Assembly: GCF_003614885.1 (NCBI RefSeq)
Contig: NZ_QZMS01000013.1
Coordinates: 1-64,000, forward strand
DNA: 64,000 nucleotides
Direction: 5' to 3'
DNA from: Photobacterium salinisoli
GTDB taxonomy: Bacteria; Pseudomonadota; Gammaproteobacteria; Enterobacterales; Vibrionaceae
Shown: piece after piece, positions 9,461 to 17,424 of the stretch
Layout: each line of letters starts with the position of its first letter
Position numbering within the stretch: position 1 is the stretch's first letter
Program-made: the position numbers and the translations under genes
The notes under the pieces: generated by a model
The model's input: the letters and a program-made list of their open reading frames with translations, nothing else
What the model was told of the DNA's origin: nothing
The model's database searches: none

Positions 9461-10531
9461 TTATTTAATACGTTGTTGTAGGAAAGGGGTTAATTCCTGA
9501 CGAGCGCGACGCAGCAGGCTTTCGGTATCTTCCCAGTTAATACAGGCGTCTGTGATAGAGACACCGTATGCCATTTCGCTGCGATCCAGATCAGCACTCT
9601 GGTTGCCGCCGTTAATATGGCTTTCCAGCATCAGACCAATAACGGAATGATTCCCTTCCCGGATCTGATGAATCACATCTTCGGCAACCAGTGGCTGACG
9701 ACGGTAATCCTTGCGAGAATTGGCATGGGAACAGTCTACCATTAAGGCCGGGGTGAGACCCGCCGACTTCATCTCAGTTTCGCATTCAGAAACCGACACT
9801 GAGTCATAGTTGGTTTGCTTACCACCACGAAGAATAACATGGCCATCCGGGTTTCCCTGAGTGCTGAGCAGTGCTACCTGGCCTTCGCGGTTAATCCCCA
9901 TGAAACGGTGACCGGAAGCGGCCGCCTGCATGGCATTGATGGCTGTACCCAGGCTGCCATCAGTGCCATTTTTGAAACCAACCGGCATAGAAAGACCGCT
10001 GGCCATTTCGCGGTGGGTTTGCGACTCAGTGGTACGCGCACCAATGGCTGCCCAGCTGAACAAATCGCCGATGTATTGCGGGCTGATAGGGTCCAGCGCT
10101 TCTGTGGCCAGAGGGATGCCCATTTCTACCAGATCGATCAGCAATTGGCGTGCGATGTGTAACCCTTCTTCAATCTCGAAAGTGCCATCCAGATGCGGAT
10201 CGTTAATCAAGCCTTTCCAACCGACAGTCGTGCGCGGTTTTTCAAAGTACACACGCATGACAAGGTACAGCTGATCATCAAGTTCAGCTGCCAGTTCTTT
10301 AAATCGACGGGCATAATCTTTTGCCGCTTCGACATCATGAATAGAACAAGGGCCGCAAACGACCAGTAAACGGTGATCCCGTTTGTGGATAATGTCGGCA
10401 ACGGTTTTACGCGATTGTTCGATGAAAGACAGCGCAGATTCACTGACAGGCAATTTATCTTTTAACTGTTGCGGCGTAATAAGGACTTGTTCATCCTGAA
10501 TATGGACATTATTCAACACATCTTTTTGCAT
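9461..10531 (-). CDS. aroF: 3-deoxy-7-phosphoheptulonate synthase, tyrosine-sensitive type
   Basis: DAHP synthase, first step of the shikimate pathway (phosphoenolpyruvate plus erythrose 4-phosphate). It has 356 residues, the same length as E. coli AroF, and begins MQKDVLNNVHI. Asn8, linked to tyrosine inhibition in E. coli AroF, is present. Conserved blocks include VVCGPCSIHD, KPRTTVGWKGLINDP, GARTTESQTHREM and MVDCSHANS. Genomic pairing with tyrA and TyrR boxes upstream support the tyrosine-regulated isozyme over AroG/AroH. AGGA is well placed before the ATG. Confidence 0.96.
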   Translation of the reverse strand: MQKDVLNNVHIQDEQVLITPQQLKDKLPVSESALSFIEQSRKTVADIIHKRDHRLLVVCGPCSIHDVEAAKDYARRFKELAAELDDQLYLVMRVYFEKPRTTVGWKGLINDPHLDGTFEIEEGLHIARQLLIDLVEMGIPLATEALDPISPQYIGDLFSWAAIGARTTESQTHREMASGLSMPVGFKNGTDGSLGTAINAMQAAASGHRFMGINREGQVALLSTQGNPDGHVILRGGKQTNYDSVSVSECETEMKSAGLTPALMVDCSHANSRKDYRRQPLVAEDVIHQIREGNHSVIGLMLESHINGGNQSADLDRSEMAYGVSITDACINWEDTESLLRRARQELTPFLQQRIK

Positions 10532-10560
10532 AGGGCCATCCTGATTCTGCTATACCTGGG

Positions 10561-10578
10561 TGTAAATTTTTAGTTACA
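10561..10578 (-). promoter_or_regulatory. TyrR box 1 of aroF (strong)
   Basis: TGTAAA-TTTTTA-GTTACA matches the TyrR consensus TGTAAA-N6-TTTACA at 11 of 12 positions. It lies just downstream of a minus-strand TTGACA (10597-10592), where the -10 should be, so binding should repress aroF-tyrA. No convincing -10 hexamer was seen. Confidence 0.75.
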
Positions 10579-10638
10579 ACAGGATTTCCCCTGTCAATAA
10601 ACAGACAATAACAACTGGTATTTCATGGGGCAATAGCC

Positions 10639-10656
10639 TGTAAATAAAAAATACCA
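10639..10656 (-). promoter_or_regulatory. TyrR box 2 of aroF (weak half-site)
   Basis: TGTAAA-TAAAAA-ATACCA has one perfect half-site and one poor half-site. It is 20 bases from box 3, about two helical turns, so it could be filled cooperatively. E. coli aroF also has strong and weak boxes. Confidence 0.5.
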
Positions 10657-10658
10657 TT

Positions 10659-10676
10659 CGTAAATAAAAATTTACA
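10659..10676 (-). promoter_or_regulatory. TyrR box 3 of aroF (strong)
   Basis: CGTAAA-TAAAAA-TTTACA matches the TyrR consensus at 11 of 12 positions. It is also 74 bases upstream of the divergent btsS start, so an effect on btsS cannot be excluded. Confidence 0.7.
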
Positions 10677-10749
10677 CACCATGTATATTATTGCCTTTCA
10701 AACAAAGACAGCTACCATAAACATCCATTTAGCTTATTCCGATACCGCC

Positions 10750-12429
10750 ATGGAACTCATCCTGTCTTTGCTGCAACAGCTTAGTGTTTACCTGGTTTTG
10801 GCTTACCTGTTAAGCAAGACACCGCTGTTTATGCCTATTACTACGGTATCTGGCCGTTTATCTCAACGCTTTGCCTGCTATGTACTGTTTTCTCTTTTCT
10901 GTATTTTAGGCACTTATTTTGGTCTGCACATAGAAGATGCTATCGCCAATACCCGGGCCATCGGCGCTGTCATGGGAGGGTTGCTGGGTGGCCCGGTGGT
11001 AGGTTTTGCCGTGGGTCTGACCGGCGGTATGCACCGCTACAGCATGGGCGGGTTTACTGACGTCGCCTGTGCTATATCAACCACGGTTGAAGGGCTGATC
11101 GGCGGTATCATGCACAGCTATTTTGTCCGCCGCAGTAACTTTGATGCGATTTTCCGGCCGCTGACAGTGTTCGCCATTACCCTGGTTGCGGAGATCCTGC
11201 AGATGCTGATCATTCTGGCGGTGGCTGAGCCTTTTGATAAAGCCTACAGCCTGGTCAGCGCCATTGCCTTGCCTATGGTGATTGCCAACTCAGTGGGCGC
11301 CGCCCTGTTCATGAGTATTATCCGCGATAAAAAAACCATTTATGAAAAATACTCCGCCGCGTTTTCCAGCCGGGCGCTGAAAATTGCCCAGCGCTCTGTG
11401 GGTATACTCAGCCAGGGGTTTAATCAGGAAAACTCTAAACAGATTGCCCGTATCGTTTATGAAGAAACCGGGGTCGGTGCTGTCTCTATCACAGACAGAG
11501 ACAAGATTCTTGCTTTCATTGGTATTGGCGATGATCACCATTTGCCGGGCACCCCAATTTCTTCCAAACATACTAAGCAGGCCATAGATAACTGCGAACT
11601 CGTCTATGCCGACGGTTATGAGGTGCCCTACTGCTGCTCACTCTACGACAAATGCAAACTAGGCTCTGCACTGGTCATTCCGCTGATTGGCGGCAACCAT
11701 GAGGTAATAGGCACCATAAAACTCTATGAACCCAAGCATAAGCTGTTTTCCACCATTAACCTGACGCTGGGAGAAGGGATCGCCAAACTCTTGTCGAACC
11801 AGATCCTGACCGGTCGCTATAACCGCCAGCAAACCCTGCTGACTCAGGCAGAGTTGCGCCTGTTGCAAGCACAGGTTAACCCACACTTTCTGTTCAATGC
11901 ACTGAACACTATCAACGCGGTGATCCGCCGTGATCCTGATAAAGCCAGGCAGCTGATTCAGCATTTGTCACAGTTTTTCCGTCGCAATCTCAAGCAGAAT
12001 ATAGAAACTGTCACCCTGGAAGAAGAGTTGCAGCACGTACATGCCTATCTGGAAATTGAACGTGCCCGGTTTGCCGACCGACTGCAGGTTGAAGTTAATA
12101 TTGATGATGCATTATTGAATATCACGATTCCGACCTTTACGCTTCAGCCATTGGTGGAAAATGCCATCAAGCATGGCACGTCTAATTTGCTGGCAAGCGG
12201 TAAACTTACCATCAACGCGTTCCAGAGTGATGAGCGTATTGTGTTAGAAGTCCGCGATAATGCAGGCTTGTATCAGCCAGTGGGTGAAGAGAGCGGTCTG
12301 GGCATGAAAATTGTCGATAAACGATTGAAAAACCGATACGGCAAAGAATACGGCCTGCAAATGCGCTGGGAAGCCAATCAATGGACACTGGCCACCATTA
12401 CGCTGCCAAAGGAGAACGGACAACCATGA
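10750..12429 (+). CDS. btsS: BtsS-like (YehU) LytS-family sensor histidine kinase
   Basis: Inner-membrane sensor kinase; E. coli BtsS is a high-affinity pyruvate receptor. The start was set at MELILSLLQQ (ATG 10750), aligning with E. coli; in-frame ATG 10681 would add 23 residues not found in the family. Order: 5TM-LYT membrane domain (about 1-200, with TRAIGAVMGGLLGGPVVGF and GLTGGMHRYSMGG), GAF domain (about 215-345, with FTGIGDDHHLPG-like FIGIGDDHHLPG), His_kinase domain with QVNPHFLFNALNTI, and HATPase_c with NAIKHG. Length is 559 against 561 in E. coli. It overlaps btsR by ATGA (12426-12429), implying translational coupling. Confidence 0.93.
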   Translation: MELILSLLQQLSVYLVLAYLLSKTPLFMPITTVSGRLSQRFACYVLFSLFCILGTYFGLHIEDAIANTRAIGAVMGGLLGGPVVGFAVGLTGGMHRYSMGGFTDVACAISTTVEGLIGGIMHSYFVRRSNFDAIFRPLTVFAITLVAEILQMLIILAVAEPFDKAYSLVSAIALPMVIANSVGAALFMSIIRDKKTIYEKYSAAFSSRALKIAQRSVGILSQGFNQENSKQIARIVYEETGVGAVSITDRDKILAFIGIGDDHHLPGTPISSKHTKQAIDNCELVYADGYEVPYCCSLYDKCKLGSALVIPLIGGNHEVIGTIKLYEPKHKLFSTINLTLGEGIAKLLSNQILTGRYNRQQTLLTQAELRLLQAQVNPHFLFNALNTINAVIRRDPDKARQLIQHLSQFFRRNLKQNIETVTLEEELQHVHAYLEIERARFADRLQVEVNIDDALLNITIPTFTLQPLVENAIKHGTSNLLASGKLTINAFQSDERIVLEVRDNAGLYQPVGEESGLGMKIVDKRLKNRYGKEYGLQMRWEANQWTLATITLPKENGQP

Positions 12430-13139
12430 TCAAAGCGCTTGTCATAGACGATGAACCCTATGCCCGCGAGGAGCTGATGGAGCTGCTGCATGACAGCGGC
12501 GATATCGAAATCATTGGCAGCGGCGCCAACGCCATCGAAGGTCTGAAGATGATTAATCTGCTCAAGCCCGAAGTGGTGTTTCTGGATATCCAGATGCCGC
12601 AAATCACAGGGATCGAACTGCTGAGCATGCTAGACCCGGACACCATGCCCAAAATTGTGTTTGTGACGGCGTATGACGATTACGCCATCAAAGCATTTGA
12701 AGATAATGCCTTTGACTACCTGTTAAAACCGGTAGAACCGACAAGGCTTGCTAAAACTCTGGCCAAGCTGAAGCGCGAACTGCGCCAGCCTGATTACACC
12801 CCTTTGATCAGCGAGATGCTTGAGCTCATTCCGTGCAGTGGTCATAACCGTATCTTGCTGCTCAGCCCGACAGATATTGAACTGGCGCATTCTGATTTAT
12901 CAGGTGTGCACATAGTCACTAAAGACACCAAGGCCACCACACAGCTGACACTCAAAGTGCTGGAAGAAAAAACCCCGCTCATCCGCTGCCACCGCCAGTA
13001 TCTGGTCCACCCGCAGGCTATTCGTGAGATCAAACTGCTGGATAACGGGCTGGCGGAGATCACGACCCAGCATGGTCAGCAGGTTCCGGTCAGCCGGCGA
13101 TACCTGAAAGAAATCAAAGATCGCTACGGGCTGAGCTGA
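12426..13139 (+). CDS. btsR: BtsR-like (YehT) LytTR response regulator
   Basis: Partner of BtsS. It has 237 residues: receiver domain with phosphoacceptor Asp54 in VVFLDIQMP, acidic pair DDE at 8-10, Lys in LLKPVEP, then a LytTR DNA-binding domain (about 137-237) with RCHRQYLV and VPVSRRYLK. AAGGAG sits just upstream of the ATG inside btsS. The likely DNA target is the array of RCC[AG]CTCA repeats between this gene and the CstA-family gene, which resembles the motif reported for E. coli YehT/BtsR at its transporter target. Confidence 0.93.
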   Translation: MIKALVIDDEPYAREELMELLHDSGDIEIIGSGANAIEGLKMINLLKPEVVFLDIQMPQITGIELLSMLDPDTMPKIVFVTAYDDYAIKAFEDNAFDYLLKPVEPTRLAKTLAKLKRELRQPDYTPLISEMLELIPCSGHNRILLLSPTDIELAHSDLSGVHIVTKDTKATTQLTLKVLEEKTPLIRCHRQYLVHPQAIREIKLLDNGLAEITTQHGQQVPVSRRYLKEIKDRYGLS

Positions 13140-13218
13140 TGCATCATCAAGGGGCAGGTACACTCCGCTCTGCCTGCCCCTCGCTCTATCAACTCAACAA
13201 CGCCAACTTTAGCGCTAG

Positions 13219-13308
13219 GCCACTCAGGATCACAGACAACCACTCCCCCCCCCGTTGCCGCCGCTCAACCTCTTTAGCGACCACTCAATAACGCCATACA
13301 GCCACTCA
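13219..13308 (+). promoter_or_regulatory. Array of five phased direct repeats, probable BtsR operators
   Basis: Five 8-base repeats lie in the same orientation: GCCACTCA (13219), ACCACTCC (13239), GCCGCTCA (13260), ACCACTCA (13280), GCCACTCA (13301). Start-to-start spacing is 20, 21, 20, 21 bases, two helical turns, so all lie on one face of the DNA. As I recall, the E. coli YehT/BtsR site is ACC[G/A]CT[C/T]A twice with 13 bases between; repeats 4 and 5 have exactly 13 bases between them. A C9 tract (13245-13253) interrupts the array between repeats 2 and 3. A 14-base-loop hairpin GGGGCAGG/CCTGCCCC (13151-13180) follows btsR but lacks a T-run. Confidence 0.7.
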
Positions 13309-13405
13309 GTCTTTTAGGCCGTGTGTCTTTGCCGCAACCGGTTAAGATGCAAGCCTTGATAAAAGATTAAATCACCCTACTACCTACACTGAGAGAGGCA
13401 CAGAT

Positions 13406-14893
13406 ATGGCCTGGTTTCTGATTTGCGTGGCTGCTTTGATTGGCGGTTACTTTATTTACGGTACCTTTATTGAAAAGCTTTTCGGCATTAACGAAAAGCG
13501 CCAGACGCCCGCTTACACCATGCAGGACGGCGTTGACTATGTACCTATGTCCAAGAAAAAAGTCTACCTGGTACAGCTGCTGAACATTGCCGGTGTTGGC
13601 CCTATTTTTGGTCCCATCATGGGGGCACTTTACGGTCCGGCGGCCATGCTGTGGATTGTGCTGGGCTGTATCTTTGCCGGCGCCGTGCACGACTATTTCT
13701 CAGGCATGCTGTCGGTACGCAATGGCGGCGCCTCAGTACCAACGCTGTCTGGCCGCTACCTGGGCAATGGCGCCAAGCACTTTATGAATATCTTTGCCAT
13801 TGTGCTGCTGCTGCTGGTCGGTGTGGTCTTTGTTTCTGCCCCGGCAGGCATGATCACCAACCTGGTCAACGAGCAAACCGACATGACAGTTTCTATGGGA
13901 TCCATGGTCGCTATCATCTTTGCCTACTACATCATCGCCACCATAGTACCGGTTGATAAGATCATCGGCCGCTTCTACCCGCTGTTCGGTTTCCTGCTGA
14001 TCTTCATGTCGGTCGGCCTGATCACTGCCATTGCCGTTTCCAGCGAATACACCCTGCTGGGCGACTACCAAGTCAGCCAGATGTTCACCAACATGAACCC
14101 GAATGATCTGCCGCTGTGGCCTGCCCTGTTTATCACCATTGCTTGCGGTGCTATCTCAGGCTTCCACGCGACTCAGTCGCCACTGATGGCGCGTTGCATG
14201 GAAAATGAGAAAAACGGTCGCTTCGTTTTCTACGGTGCCATGATAGGTGAAGGTGTGATTGCCCTGATCTGGTGTGCGCTGGCACTGTCTTTCTTCGGCT
14301 CCGTTGAGAACCTGTCAGATGCCGTGGCTAACGGTGGTCCGGGTAACGTGGTTTACAGCGCATCCTTTGGCTTGCTCGGCGTTGTGGGTGGCGTGGTCGC
14401 CTTCCTGGGTGTCGTGATTCTGCCGATAACATCCGGTGATACCGCGTTCCGCTCAAGCCGCCTGATTCTGGCTGAATATTTCAACATGGAGCAGAAGAGT
14501 CTGCGTAACCGCCTGCTGATGGCCGTTCCTCTGTTTATTATCGGTGGTATTCTGACTCAGGTAGACTTCGGTATTATCTGGCGTTACTTCGGATTTGCTA
14601 ACCAGACGACAGCTGTCATGATGCTGTGGACCGCTTCTGCTTATCTGTTGCGCCACAACAAACTGCATTGGGTAACGACAGTACCGGCTATTTTCATGAC
14701 TACAGTCGTGATCACCTTTATTCTTAACAACAGCACACTGGGCTTCGGTCTGCCTATGATGATCTCGACTGTCATCGGCCTGATTGCGACGCTTGGCATC
14801 ACTGTGTATGTCATTGTGAAGTCAAAAGGTAAAGGCGAAATCGACCTGGATGAAGAAGAGAGTGAACGCAAAGGCAAGCTGGAAACGGCTTAA
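13406..14893 (+). CDS. cstA: CstA-family transporter (carbon starvation/pyruvate transporter family)
   Basis: Polytopic inner-membrane protein of the CstA/BtsT family, whose E. coli members import pyruvate or peptides. It has 495 residues, shorter than CstA (701) or BtsT (716), with at least 12 hydrophobic segments. Family blocks include IAGVGPIFGPIMGALYGP, HDYFSGMLSVRNGG, ISGFHATQSPLMARC and ILPITSGDTAFRSSR. The C-terminus is a charged cytoplasmic tail. AGAGAGG precedes the ATG. Placement right after btsSR and behind the repeat array suggests induction by the BtsSR system; a pyruvate substrate is inference. Short members of this family are often also annotated simply as carbon starvation protein A. 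Confidence 0.85.
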   Translation: MAWFLICVAALIGGYFIYGTFIEKLFGINEKRQTPAYTMQDGVDYVPMSKKKVYLVQLLNIAGVGPIFGPIMGALYGPAAMLWIVLGCIFAGAVHDYFSGMLSVRNGGASVPTLSGRYLGNGAKHFMNIFAIVLLLLVGVVFVSAPAGMITNLVNEQTDMTVSMGSMVAIIFAYYIIATIVPVDKIIGRFYPLFGFLLIFMSVGLITAIAVSSEYTLLGDYQVSQMFTNMNPNDLPLWPALFITIACGAISGFHATQSPLMARCMENEKNGRFVFYGAMIGEGVIALIWCALALSFFGSVENLSDAVANGGPGNVVYSASFGLLGVVGGVVAFLGVVILPITSGDTAFRSSRLILAEYFNMEQKSLRNRLLMAVPLFIIGGILTQVDFGIIWRYFGFANQTTAVMMLWTASAYLLRHNKLHWVTTVPAIFMTTVVITFILNNSTLGFGLPMMISTVIGLIATLGITVYVIVKSKGKGEIDLDEEESERKGKLETA

Positions 14894-14910
14894 CCTTGCA
14901 CTTCTCTAAA

Positions 14911-14936
14911 AACCAGCCTCCGGGCTGGTTTTTTTT
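14911..14936 (+). terminator. cstA terminator
   Basis: AACCAGCC (14911-14918) / GGCTGGTT (14923-14930), loop TCCG, followed by a T8 tract. Confidence 0.92.
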
Positions 14937-15222
14937 ATTCCTCTTCTCCCGATTGACGCTTTATTGCTTTAACCCCCACCTTCTGCCTGTATGTACTCGA
15001 CATAACAACCGGTACAGGTGTATGGCAGTCAGTCCCCTCAAAACCCGCCTTCCCCAAGCCAGTGTAACGTCCTGCATAGAAGAGCTCAGTGACAGACAGC
15101 CCAGCTACTGCAACTTTTGAGCGCGCTGAGCCCGCATATAGAGGTGAAGAAACCGAAGTCCCAGTGTGAGTAAGACGGCATCCGGTACACTGCCGCTCCG
15201 CGGTAGCAGGTTGGCGCACCAC
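14937..15222. other. Gene-free stretch between the cstA-like gene and rplS
   Basis: About 285 bases between two convergent terminators. A 95-codon minus-strand frame starting with GTG fills most of it but has no recognisable domain, no good ribosome binding site, and begins inside the rplS terminator region, so it is not called. No promoter or structured RNA was convincing by eye. Confidence 0.5.
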
Positions 15223-15250
15223 AAAAAAAGGCCCGCCAAATTGGCGGGCC
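15223..15250 (-). terminator. Terminator of the rpsP-rimM-trmD-rplS operon
   Basis: On the minus strand, stem GGCCCGCCA / TGGCGGGCC (15250-15242 and 15238-15230) followed by TTTTTTT (15229-15223). Confidence 0.93.
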
Positions 15251-15279
15251 TCTCAATACGCGTCTTTCGTGTCGCGTTC

Positions 15280-15633
15280 TTATTTTCTGGTCAGCTTCTC
15301 TTTGATACGAGCCGCTTTACCTGAACGCTCACGCAGGTAGTACAACTTGGCACGACGTACTGCACCACGACGCTTAACAGTAATGCTGTCTACGATTGGA
15401 GAGTGAGCCTGGAATGCACGCTCAACACCTTCACCGTTAGAAATCTTACGAACAGTGAAAGCTGAGTGCAGACCACGGTTACGCTTGGCGATAACAACAC
15501 CTTCGAACGCCTGCAGACGCTCACGGTCACCCTCTTTTACCTTAACCTGAACAACAACAGTGTCACCTGGTGCGAATTCAGGCAGGTCATTTTTCATTTG
15601 CTCTTGCTCAAGAGCTTTGATGATATTACTCAT
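15280..15633 (-). CDS. rplS: 50S ribosomal protein L19
   Basis: Large-subunit protein at the 30S-50S interface. It has 117 residues (E. coli 115), with [30 protein letters not shown] and the basic C-terminus [18 protein letters not shown]. It is the last gene of the rpsP-rimM-trmD-rplS operon, 32 bases after trmD and 29 bases before a strong terminator. Confidence 0.98.
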   Translation of the reverse strand: MSNIIKALEQEQMKNDLPEFAPGDTVVVQVKVKEGDRERLQAFEGVVIAKRNRGLHSAFTVRKISNGEGVERAFQAHSPIVDSITVKRRGAVRRAKLYYLRERSGKAARIKEKLTRK

Positions 15634-15665
15634 TGGTATATACCCTAGAATAAACTGATACTAAA

Positions 15666-16415
15666 TTAACTCATGGCTTGCCGATGTTCACGGATAAACT
15701 CCGCTAGCAAGCTCTCCTGATCGTCAGTCAGAGCTAGGTTTTCCAGGAGCTCTGGTCTTCTCAGCCAGGTACGGCCCAGCGATTGTTTCAATCGCCAGCG
15801 GCTAATGTCCTTATGGTTACCAGACAAGAGTACCGGAGGTACGGCTTGTCCATCTAACACTTCAGGACGCGTGTAATGCGGGCAATCCAGCAAGCCATTG
15901 GCAAAAGAATCTTCTTCTGCTGACGCAAAGTCACCCAGAACGCCCGGTACAAACCGCACGACTGCATCGACTAAGGTCATGGCTGGCAGCTCACCACCCG
16001 TCAGCACAAAATCCCCGATAGACCATTCTTCGTCTACCTCTTGTTGGATAATGCGCTCATCTACCCCTTCATACCGGCCACAGATCAGAATCAGATTCTC
16101 GTTCTGTGCCAGTTCCTCAACACCCGTCTGATCGAGCTTACGGCCCTGAGGAGAGAGATAAATCACTTTCGCCTGGCCTTTAGCAGACACTTTGGCTGCA
16201 TGAATGGCATCGCGCAAAGGCTGCACCATCATCAGCATACCGGGTCCGCCACCATAAGGTCGGTCATCGACCGTACGGTGCTTATCGTGAGTAAAGTCGC
16301 GGGGATTCCACGTCTCTACAGTCACTAGGCCTTTTTTTACCGCCTGACCTGTTACCCCAAACTCAGTAATAGCCCGGAACATTTCAGGGAATAGGCTAAT
16401 TATTCCTACCCGCAT
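15666..16415 (-). CDS. trmD: tRNA (guanine-37 N1)-methyltransferase TrmD
   Basis: Methylates G37 next to the anticodon using S-adenosylmethionine, preventing +1 frameshifting. It has 249 residues and belongs to the SPOUT trefoil-knot family: N-terminus [13 protein letters not shown], cofactor-binding knot [13 protein letters not shown] and [14 protein letters not shown], and C-terminal [13 protein letters not shown]. It sits between rimM and rplS in the conserved ribosomal operon. Confidence 0.98.
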   Translation of the reverse strand: MRVGIISLFPEMFRAITEFGVTGQAVKKGLVTVETWNPRDFTHDKHRTVDDRPYGGGPGMLMMVQPLRDAIHAAKVSAKGQAKVIYLSPQGRKLDQTGVEELAQNENLILICGRYEGVDERIIQQEVDEEWSIGDFVLTGGELPAMTLVDAVVRFVPGVLGDFASAEEDSFANGLLDCPHYTRPEVLDGQAVPPVLLSGNHKDISRWRLKQSLGRTWLRRPELLENLALTDDQESLLAEFIREHRQAMS

Positions 16416-16440
16416 GGTTCTTTACGCTCTTACTGATGGG

Positions 16441-16992
16441 TTAAAATCCAGGATCCCAGTCAACTTCGATCCGTTGAGCAGTGCGATCAATCGACTTGAT
16501 GACCTGCTCATCGAGGAACGGAATTAAACGTTCCTTCTGTCCAAAAGCATCTTTAAGGTTGGCTTTAACCACTAAGACGTCATTAGAACCGGTTTCCAGG
16601 ATGTCTGTCACTTTACCCAGGTCGTAACCTTGAGTAGTCACAACAGCCATGCCCATCAGTTCGCGCCAGTAGAATTCTTCATCTGACAACGCCGGTAATT
16701 GTTCAGCAGGTACGTTGATCTCCGCGTTGGTCATGACCTGAGCATCCTCTCGGATATCCAGACCCTGCAACTTGGCAACTAACCCCTGACCATGACGTTT
16801 CCATGCTTCCACATGGAAGGTCTTCCATTCACCTTTCATCTTTATCAGCCATGGCTGATAAGCGAAAATGCTCTCGGCTTGTTCTGTGTAGGAAAAAACT
16901 TTGAGCCACCCTTTGATACCGTAAGTGGCACCGATTTTACCGACAACAACTTGGTCTTGGTTGTGTGAACTCATTGCTTCTCTGCTACCCAT
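16441..16992 (-). CDS. rimM: Ribosome maturation factor RimM
   Basis: Binds S19 and helps assembly of the 30S head. N-terminal RimM beta-barrel (about 15-100) and C-terminal PRC barrel (about 105-180), with [20 protein letters not shown] and the terminal IEVDWDPGF shared with E. coli. The first ATG (16992) gives 183 residues, close to 182 in E. coli; the alternative ATG at 16974 (MSSHNQDQ) gives 177. Neither has a strong ribosome binding site, so the start is open. The gap to rpsP is 9 bases. Confidence 0.95.
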   Translation of the reverse strand: MGSREAMSSHNQDQVVVGKIGATYGIKGWLKVFSYTEQAESIFAYQPWLIKMKGEWKTFHVEAWKRHGQGLVAKLQGLDIREDAQVMTNAEINVPAEQLPALSDEEFYWRELMGMAVVTTQGYDLGKVTDILETGSNDVLVVKANLKDAFGQKERLIPFLDEQVIKSIDRTAQRIEVDWDPGF

Positions 16993-17001
16993 TAACCAAT
17001 C

Positions 17002-17253
17002 TTAAGCAGCTGCTTTAGCAGCGTCTTTGATCAGTTTAGCTGCGCGATCAGATACAGTTGCACCTTGACCAACCCAGTGATTTACACGGTCCAGGTCCAG
17101 ACGCAGACGCTCTTCCTGACCAGTAGCTAGTGGGTTAAAGAAACCTACACGCTCGATGTTACGACCGTCGCGCGCAGCGCGGCTGTCAGCAACAACGATG
17201 TGATAAAATGGACGCTTTTTCGCGCCGTGACGTGCCAAACGAATGGTTACCAT
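17002..17253 (-). CDS. rpsP: 30S ribosomal protein S16
   Basis: Small-subunit assembly protein, 83 residues (E. coli 82), [20 protein letters not shown] with the [20 protein letters not shown] block. First gene of the rpsP-rimM-trmD-rplS operon; AGAGGA precedes the ATG by 6 bases. Confidence 0.98.
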   Translation of the reverse strand: MVTIRLARHGAKKRPFYHIVVADSRAARDGRNIERVGFFNPLATGQEERLRLDLDRVNHWVGQGATVSDRAAKLIKDAAKAAA

Positions 17254-17285
17254 ATCGTCCTCTTTGCATTACTGTAAATAAAAGT

Positions 17286-17309
17286 GGCCCCGCCATAAAA
17301 AACGGGGCC
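17286..17309 (-). terminator. Hairpin between ffh and rpsP (terminator or leader structure)
   Basis: Perfect 7-bp GC stem CGGGG.. GGCCCCG (17286-17292) / CGGGGCC (17303-17309), followed on the minus strand by ACTTTTATTT. It probably terminates ffh, but a candidate promoter lies just upstream of it, so it would also be in the rpsP leader. Confidence 0.6.
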
Positions 17310-17316
17310 CGTGCCA

Positions 17317-17345
17317 AATAAAGCCTCGGAATTTTACTCTTTCAA
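17317..17345 (-). promoter_or_regulatory. Candidate promoter of the rpsP operon
   Basis: On the minus strand, TTGAAA (17345-17340), 17-base spacer, TTTATT (17322-17317). Found by eye; the -10 matches 4 of 6. If used, the hairpin at 17286-17309 is in the 5' leader. Confidence 0.35.
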
Positions 17346-17424
17346 CCCGCGAATGCAACTGCTTTAGCTACTTTTTCACCAGTAAAATCACCAGCCGAGA
17401 CCAAAAAACAAGCAATTGAAGCAA

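Noticed and set aside
14935..15222. 95-codon minus-strand frame between the cstA-like gene and rplS
   Set aside because: GTG start inside the rplS terminator region, no ribosome binding site, no recognisable domain and low-complexity composition.
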